This document shows, one piece after another, positions 57,533 to 64,000 of a stretch of DNA of 64,000 nucleotides. How positions within the stretch are numbered: the first letter of the stretch is position 1; every line of letters starts with the position of its first letter. Source of the stretch: Avena insularis (lineage: Eukaryota; Streptophyta; Magnoliopsida; Poales; Poaceae); NCBI GenBank assembly GCA_023614405.1, contig CM042689.1, positions 281,735,533-281,799,532 on the forward strand, read 5' to 3'. The notes beneath the pieces are model-generated. The model was given only the letters and a program-made list of their open reading frames with translations. It made no database searches and was not told the DNA's origin. Made by a program: the position numbers and the translations under genes.

Positions 57533-60500
57533 TGGCGGGCGGAAGGTAGCCCAGCCATTTGGCCGCATCGTCAGGACTATAGCCCAGCTGCTTGCGGCGT
57601 TCGCCGAATTCTTGGCGGGCGAGGTGTGACTGCATGGCGGCCGAGATCGTTGTGCGGCGGTGGTGGTGCTTGAGCAGCGTGGCGGCACCAACCTCCTTCC
57701 TGATGCTACGTGGACCAACTACACCAACTGGGCTATGGTGATTGAGGTCAACCTCCAAGCGGCGTTGCTCTGGTACGCGATCGAGGACGATGACGTCCCA
57801 CACCGCGAAGACAAGCAGGCCCTGGCTGCCCTCCTCCGCTCCATGCCTGCAGAGATGCACTCATGCTTGTGGGGAAGGGCAGCGCCAAGGGAGCATGGGA
57901 GGCGATCAGGCTCCACTACCAGAGCAACAACCGGCTGCGTGACTCGCGTGTGCGGCGACTATGTACAGAGTTCGAGACCGTCTCCTTCAAGGATGGTGAG
58001 AAGATCCCTGATTTTGCCATGCGCCTCTCCAACATCGCTGTCGCCCTCCGTTCCCTTGGGGATGAAAATGTTGTGAGAAAATTCCTTTTTGTTGTTCCAA
58101 CATGTTTCGTGCAGATCGCTTTTTCAATCGAGACTGCTCGATCTGTCCGTGCTCACGCTCGAGGAAGTCACGGGCCACCTTCGTGCCGTGGAAGAGCGCT
58201 TGGACAACGATCAAGGCATCGGCGGCGGGCAGCTGCTCCTCACAGAACAGCAGTGGGAGGCCAGGAAGTGCCAGCCCCGTGGAGGCGCCACAGGTGGCAG
58301 CTTGAGCGGCAAAGGGCACGCCCGCGGCGACGCTCGCGCCAACGACAACCGCAAGGGTGCGCCTGCAGCGCAACCTACCCCTCGTGCCTAGAATGCCTAC
58401 GGCGACAGAGAGAAGTGCCGCTACTGTGGCAAGAAAGGGCACTAGGAGCGCGAGTGCCGCAAAAAGCAGCACGACAAAGCGGCGGCAGTGGTCGCAAACC
58501 TCGTGGAAGCTGAAGAGGAGGACGACGGGCCAGGCCTGATGATGGCCATCGTCGAGCAGGTGTACGAGCGTGTCGAGCCCTGCGTCACCAACGCCATGCC
58601 CAAGCCAACTCCGGTCGCCGAACCGGAAACCGCCATGTGCAACAATGGCTAGATCTTCCTCAACGAGCAGAGCGCCATCGTCACGCCTGCTCTTGGCGGC
58701 AAGCACGAATTCGAAGCCTGGTTCCTTGACAATGGCGCGACGAACCACATGACTGGCTCGCTCGACGCGTTTGCGGAGCTGGACGGTGGCGGGCAAGGTG
58801 TGCTTCGCCGATGGTTTCGTAGTTGACATCCACGGGCGGGGCACTGTCGGCTTCTTCGTTGATGGGTGAGATCACTGCGTGTTCACGAAGGTCTTCATCC
58901 CAGCATTGAAGAGTAGCGTGGTGAGCTTGGGGCAGCTGGACGAGGGATTGTACGACATCAACATTCATCGCAGCACGCTCACCGTTCACGATCATCGTCA
59001 GCGCCTCGTCCTCAAGGTAAAGTGATTGCCCAGTCGCCTATACAAGTTGTCATTCACACCAATCCGTCCCGTGTGCCTTGCCATGGGGCATGTGTCCGAG
59101 GCATGGCGATGGCACACCCGACTCGGCCATTTGTGAGCGGCGAGCTCGTGCGTGGTCTACTCCACATCGAGCACGCTGACGAGCTGTGCGAGGCATGCCT
59201 CGCCGGCAAACAACGATGCTTGGCATTCCCGCAGAAGGCGAAGTTCAGAGCGACAGAACCGCTCGAGCTTGTACACGGCGACCTCTGCGGCCCCATCGCT
59301 CCACCGACTCCTGGAGGCCATCCCTACATGCTGGTTCTGATCGATGATCGGAGCTGGTACATGTGGGTGGAACTCCTCGCCACCAAGGACCAAGCAGCAC
59401 GCGCCATAGTCAAGTTTTAGGCCGCGGCGGAGAATGAGTGCGGCCACAAGCTTCGCGTGCTGCGCACTAATCGCAGCGGCAAGTTCACGTCGGCCACCTT
59501 CTACCAGCACTGCGAGGAAAGCGGGGTGCAACGCCACCTCGCGCCCATACACGCCTTGGCGAGCGACATCGTGGGCGTGGGAACTAGCGAGAACCGGGCG
59601 CCTGGTCATGGCACGAAGCATGCTCAAGGCCAAGAACATGCTGAACACCTTCTAAGGGAGGTGGTGCTGACGGCGGCATTCATCCTCAACAGCTCCTTCA
59701 CACGGAGCGTCGAGCCGTCGACGGCAAGACGCCATATAAGGCGTGGCACGGCGTGAAGCCTGACGTGCGCTTCCTGCGCGTGTTTGGCTGCGTCGGCCAC
59801 GTCAAGTCAGCGCCGCCGAACCAGCAAAAGCTTGCTGATCGAAGCTCACCTATGGTGTTTATTAGGTATGATACAGGTTCCAAGGCCTACAAGACGTACG
59901 ATCCTACATCCAAGCGCGTGCATGTGTCGCGCGACGTCGTGTTCGACGAGGACAAGTGCTGGAACGACGAGGACAAGTGCTAGAACTGGGAGGAGCCGGG
60001 CGAGCCGCTGGCGAGCAACTCGTTCACCGTGGAGTACCTTTTGTACAATACACGGGCCGCGAAGTGGCGACAACAAGCGGGCGCGATGGTGCTTTGCTAA
60101 GCGCCTCGCGGCGCCCAACACTCGGCCCGCGGGCGACACCACAGCGTGACACCCGTCCAATGACACACTGCGGAGTTCATGTCGCCTCGACGCGGTCGAG
60201 CAACAGCGATGGCGGCGCCACAACACCACTGCCGGATTACATCGCGTCACGGACCTCCTTAGCACGCCTGCATCGCCACCACGTCGTGCAAAGCGCCCCA
60301 TACCGATGGACGAACAACATGACGACGAGGTCTTGCACCTCGTGGCAGGGGAAGAGCAGCATCATTCGCTAAAGCAGAGCGTGAGGACTGTTGACATCAC
60401 GCTATGCTCGACGAGATGCAGTCGATCGACGACAACCACACCTGGACATTCACCCCACTTCCTGCAGGCCAGCGAGCGATTGGGCTTTAGTGGGTGTTCA

Positions 60501-60552
60501 AGTTGAAGGACGAGCACGGGAACGTGGTGAAGCACAAGGCCCGGCTCGTGGC
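57533..60552 (+). pseudogene. Copia E gag-protease-integrase, multiply broken
   Basis: The ATG at 57533 follows the primer-binding site but meets a stop after five codons. Gag-like pieces: WTNYTNWAMVIEVNLQ, GSAKGAWEAIRLHYQ, LTLEEVTGHLRAVEERL. The knuckle is CRYCGKKGH-EREC, with TAG at 58443-58445 replacing Trp. Protease-like FLDNGATNHMTGS has Asn where Thr is usual. Integrase: LCEACLAGKQRCL, LVHGDLCGPI, then IDDRSWYMWVELL, a TAG at 59418, and later FLRVFGCVGHVKS. RT starts with WVFKLKDEHGN (about 60500, after a TAG) and is cut at KHKARLVAD. Confidence 0.88.
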
Positions 60553-60862
60553 TGATAGGATCTCTAGATTTACTCTCATTGAAGAAGAGGATGACCCTAG
60601 GAGTTGGGGCAATTTTCTGGTTTTAATTCTCACACAAACTCACACAAATGCCATGCCAACCACAGGGGTTAGGGATACATATTTATAGGCTGCTAACCAG
60701 CCAAGCATATGCTAGATGCTAGTCTAAGATGCCGCCCTAAAGGCAATCAAGGATGGTATCCTAACAGCCAGTCCTTCATGTCCTTGATGCTTTATCCTAA
60801 CTGCCAAGGACCATGTGTGTTGTAACCCCAGAAAGACCAAAAGTACAGAGACTTATCCATCA
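60553..60862 (-). repeat. Copia F 3' LTR, 310 bp
   Basis: The minus strand starts TGATGGATAAG after the polypurine tract and ends GATCCTATCA. The left flank GTGGC (60548-60552) should be the target duplication. Confidence 0.82.
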
Positions 60863-61148
60863 TTCTCCCCCTAAGTCTTGTGCGTTGTCTTGTGGGAATG
60901 CTAGACCATCCCAATCCTAGAGCGGAGTCCAAGGAACGTGATCCGCCCAAGAGGCTTGGTGAGCAGGTCCGCAAGCTGACCCTTGGTGTTGATGTGCTCG
61001 GCGTGATGCTCCCTTCATCCAAACAACGTCAGATGAAATGTACCTCACCCGGATGTGCTTGCTCCGTTCGTGGAACACGGGGTTCTTCCTTGGGCAGGCG
61101 GACTTCATCCACCATGAGTACACTTCGCTGGTGTCTCGATCGAGGAGA

Positions 61149-63978
61149 TCACCAAGCGATCGAGCAAGCTAGAGCGTGAGTGCAGGCGGTGGAGGCCGCT
61201 ATGTACTCGGCCTCGCGGTGGACATGGCCACCACGATGTGACATTTGCCAGCTCACGAGGCACTTGCCGAGGAAAAAGAGGATCCCGCTTGTGCTCTTGC
61301 TGGTGTCGATGTCGCCGGCGTGGTCGCTGTCGCTGTACCCGACGAAATGTGTCGCCCCAGGGCACCTAGGGTAGTAGAGGCCATGGTAGACGATCCTCTT
61401 CACAGCCTGCTGATGCTCCTTCGTCGGTCGCTACATAAACCGACTAACGTAGCCGACGGAGAATGTCAAGTCCGGCCGTTTGTGGGCGAGGTAGCGAAGG
61501 CTCCCCATAAGACGCCGGTATTGTGTAGCGTCCACCTCCAGCGTGCTGTCGCGGCTCAGCTTCAGCCTCTTCTCCATCGGAGTGAGAGCTAGATTGCAGT
61601 CGGTGAGCCTGGCTAGCTTAACGACGCGCTTGGCATAGGCGGTCTATCGAAGCATGATCCTGGAGTGGTCCTGGTGCACCTCGATCCCCAGGTAGGAGAG
61701 GAGCCCCAGATCACTCATTTGGAAGGCGGCCTTCATCTCTTCCTTGAACGCCGCCACCTCTGCATCCTTGGTGTCGGTGATGACCAAGTCGTCGACATAG
61801 ACACCTACCAACAGGGCATTTCCTCCATTGCCCTGTCGGTAGACGGCCACCTCGTGCGGGCTTTGCCCGAAGCCCATCGTCTTGAGTGTGGTATCCAGCT
61901 TGGCGTTCCATGCCCTTGGTGCCTGCCACAAACCATAGACAACCTTGCGTAGACGAAGTACCTTGCCTTCCTGGCCAGGAATCGCAAATCCCGGCGGCTG
62001 TTGCACGTAGACCTCCTCCTTCAAGTCGTCGTTGAGAAAGGCAGACTTGACATCCATGTGATGGACGCGCCAACCCTCTGAGCGGCTAGCGCAAGGAGTC
62101 GCATGGACTCCATCCGTGCACGCAGGCGAAAGGCGTCGAAGTCGACCCTCTGCCGCAAGAAACCTCCGGGCCATGGCGAGCCTTGTGCTTGATGATGGCG
62201 TCGGCTTCATCCCTCTTCAACTTGAACACACACTTAAGGGTGATCGCCCGGTGACCACGAGGGAGGTCAGCGAGCTCCCAGGTGCGGTTCTTCTTGACCG
62301 CATCCATCTCCAACTGCATCGCGACGCGCCATGCCGCTTCTTGCTCGGCTTCTGCAAAAGACCGAGGTTCACCGTCGTCACATGCAAGTTGCAGCTGTGC
62401 CTCCAGGTTGCGTGGCACCGGTCCCGGCATCAGCTGGTCGCCGAGAAGACCCTCCATCGTACGGTACCGCAACGACTCGCCGTCGTAGTACACGTCGATG
62501 TGCTCCTCGTCGTGAGCGAGCGGGGAAGCGAACTCCGGTGTGCTCGGCCGGTGGTCTGCGGTGTAGGCGATGCTGGAGGTGTGGCGTCGGCGTCTGTGGT
62601 GTCGTCGGTGTGGCAGCCACCGAGATCGATGGAGACTCGGGAACTGAGGTACATGTGCTTGGCGAGGAGGAGCACAGGCTCCTGCGAAGTGGACGTAATC
62701 GACAATGAAGCCATCATACGTCGCAGTCGAGCCGTCGTCCACCGCCTTGCCCCATGCCCATCCCCGCCCTTCGTTGAACACAACGTTTCGCGTCGTGCGC
62801 ACACATTGTGTCTTCGGGTCGAGGATGCGGTAGGCCTTCGAGCCCTCCGCGTAGCCGATGAACATTCCTAGAGTGCTCCTGTTGTCGAGCTTGCCGATGT
62901 GGCCGAGCTCCTTGGCGAACGCGAGGCAGCCGAAGACTCGCAAGTGGGAGACCGCTGGCTTGCGCCCATGCCAAGCCTCGTATGGTGTCTTGCCGTCGAG
63001 TGCCTTCGTAGGTGAGCGGTTGAGGATGTAGACGACTGTCGGCACCGCCTCTCCCCAGAAGACAGCCGGCATCCCTCTCTGCTTGAGGAGGGCCCGAGCC
63101 ATCCCCACAACCGTCTGGTTGCGCCGCTCGACGACGCCGTTCTGCTGCGGGCTGTATGGGGCGGAGTAGTTGCGCTGAATACCCTTATCGGTGATGCAGC
63201 CGAATTCGATTCTTGTGAATTCGCGCCCGTTGTCGGTGCATAACCAGCGCGGCTTGCGGCGCGCTCGCCTCTGCGGAACTGCGCAGACGCTGATGGCGTC
63301 ACGCTTCTCCCTTGCTTCCGAGAAGCACCACCCACATGTAGCGGGAGAAGTCGTCGACGAGCAATGGGAAGTAGCGCCGTCCTCCCGGTGTGGTCGGAGT
63401 CACCGGTCCATAGAAGTCCCCGTGCACGAGATCGAGCTTCTCCTTGGCTCTGAAGCTTGCCTGCTGGGGAAGGGGAGTCGCCTTTGCTTTGTCACCACGC
63501 AGACATCGCAGAACTGCTCCACGTGTTCGAGGCACAGCATGCCTCGCACCATCTCCTTGATGCTGAGCCGCTTCAGGGCCTCGAAGTGAAGGTGCCCGAA
63601 TCGCTCGTGCCACTGCCACGCCTCGTCGTCCCGACAAGCGGCGGAAGTATCTCTCTATGCCACCGCATCAAGGACATAGAGCTGATTGCGCCTCTAGTTA
63701 CCTTGGCGAGAAGACGGCGATGGCGATCCAGGATCGCGGCAGGATCCGTGCTCGATCGACCTGTGCCGTTCTCATCCAGCTGTCCCAAGCTGATGATGGA
63801 GTTCCTCAACGCGGGGATGTAGTAGACACCGGTGAGCATCCGGTGCGTGCTCTCCAGTCTTGGCGGTGAAGATGATGGAGCCGACACCCTGAATCTCCAC
63901 GGCGGAGGCATCTCCAAACTTGACGGAGCCTCGCATGTCGGAGTCGAGCTCGGCGAAGAACTCCCGTCGACCGGTCAT
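61149..63978 (-). pseudogene. Copia F pol: protease end, integrase, RT, RNase H
   Basis: Minus strand. Protease tail FFAELDSDMRGSVKFGD; pre-integrase VYYIPALRNSIISLGQLDE. Integrase in frames 63637-63299 and 63335-62868 (LDLVHGDFYGPVTPTTPGGR, YFPLLVDDFSRYMWV), then an open frame 63108-62086 with YEAWHGRKPAVSHLRVFGC and the linker to RT (LEMDAVKKNRTWEL). RT frame 62210-61644: HHMDVKSAFLND, KVVYGLWQAPRAW, and catalytic VYVDDLVITD. RNase H: HFVGYSDSDHAGDIDTSKST. Several frame changes; otherwise the domains are complete from 62086 to 61644. Confidence 0.9.
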
Positions 63979-64000
63979 GTGGTGGGTGGCGCCGGTGACG

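Larger units (their letters stand above)
57215..60552 (+). mobile_element. Small-LTR Copia element (E), interrupted
   Basis: A 302-bp LTR (57215-57516, TGTTAC...CGACA) is followed by a primer-binding site TGGCATCAGAGCC (57519-57531), then gag, protease and integrase in order. The element breaks off at 60552, early in RT, where a second Copia inserted. Its remainder and 3' LTR should lie right of the window. Left target duplication candidate: ATAAG (57210-57214). Confidence 0.88.
60553..64000 (-). mobile_element. Small-LTR Copia element (F), 3' portion
   Basis: On the minus strand, pol from protease to RNase H (63978 to 61149), a polypurine tract (AGGGGGAGAA, 60864-60876) and a 310-bp 3' LTR (60862 to 60553) with TGAT/ATCA ends. 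It is inserted in the RT of Copia E. The 5' LTR and gag lie right of the window. Confidence 0.88.

Noticed and set aside
1..64000. tRNA or rRNA genes
   Set aside because: Only short tRNA-complementary primer-binding sites of retrotransposons were found; no cloverleaf or rRNA core sequence was recognised.

Overview
This window is plant nuclear DNA. It comes from a repeat-rich grass, most likely a Pooideae/Triticeae genome such as wheat, barley, rye or a relative. The reasons are a multi-exon gene with a GC-rich first exon, LTRs of the BARE/Angela-like Copia type, a Tat-lineage Ty3/gypsy element with an antisense extra gene, Stowaway/Tourist/hAT MITEs and plant LINE ends. I see no prokaryotic genes, CRISPR array, rRNA or tRNA gene.

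Layout. 1-10292 is a three-level nest. A Copia element (1-3269, its left part lies outside the window) sits in the 3' LTR of a minus-strand gypsy element that lacks reverse transcriptase (3270-8608). That element sits in a minus-strand Copia LTR (8609-10292). 10293-12991 is older host DNA holding an 18-bp minisatellite, a decayed B3-domain gene and a PIF/Harbinger element with TAA target duplications. 12992-39909 is one hAT transposon with matching 13-bp terminal inverted repeats and a perfect 8-bp target duplication (CGTCGGAC). It carries an apparently intact transposase gene and two further small genes, each behind its own TATA-like box. It was split by a Tat-type gypsy element (17115-39799), which was in turn invaded by a chained BARE-like Copia (25874-35973, internal-LTR-internal-LTR). 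Only 100 bp after the hAT, at 40018, starts the one clear host gene: a TTC27/Emw1-like TPR protein. I could join 18 exons (40018-56431) into an uninterrupted frame of 833 codons. Its last exon(s) are not seen. Downstream, intron 18 holds two nested small Copia elements (57215-60552 plus strand; 60553 to the window end, minus strand).

Relationships. The undisturbed locus would read B3 pseudogene, Harbinger element, then the TTC27-like gene. The nested hAT/Tat/Copia block now places about 27 kb between the gene's 100-bp proximal leader and its former upstream DNA. The most unusual object is the three-gene hAT: transposase, a 178-aa acidic protein with a duplicated C-terminal motif, and a minigene that keeps only the BED zinc finger and a copy of the transposase 3' UTR. 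The retroelement coding regions are broken. Several of the stops look like C-to-T changes at CHG/CHH sites. Many 1-4-base losses in the youngest Copia copy raise the question of sequencing error in methylated repeats.
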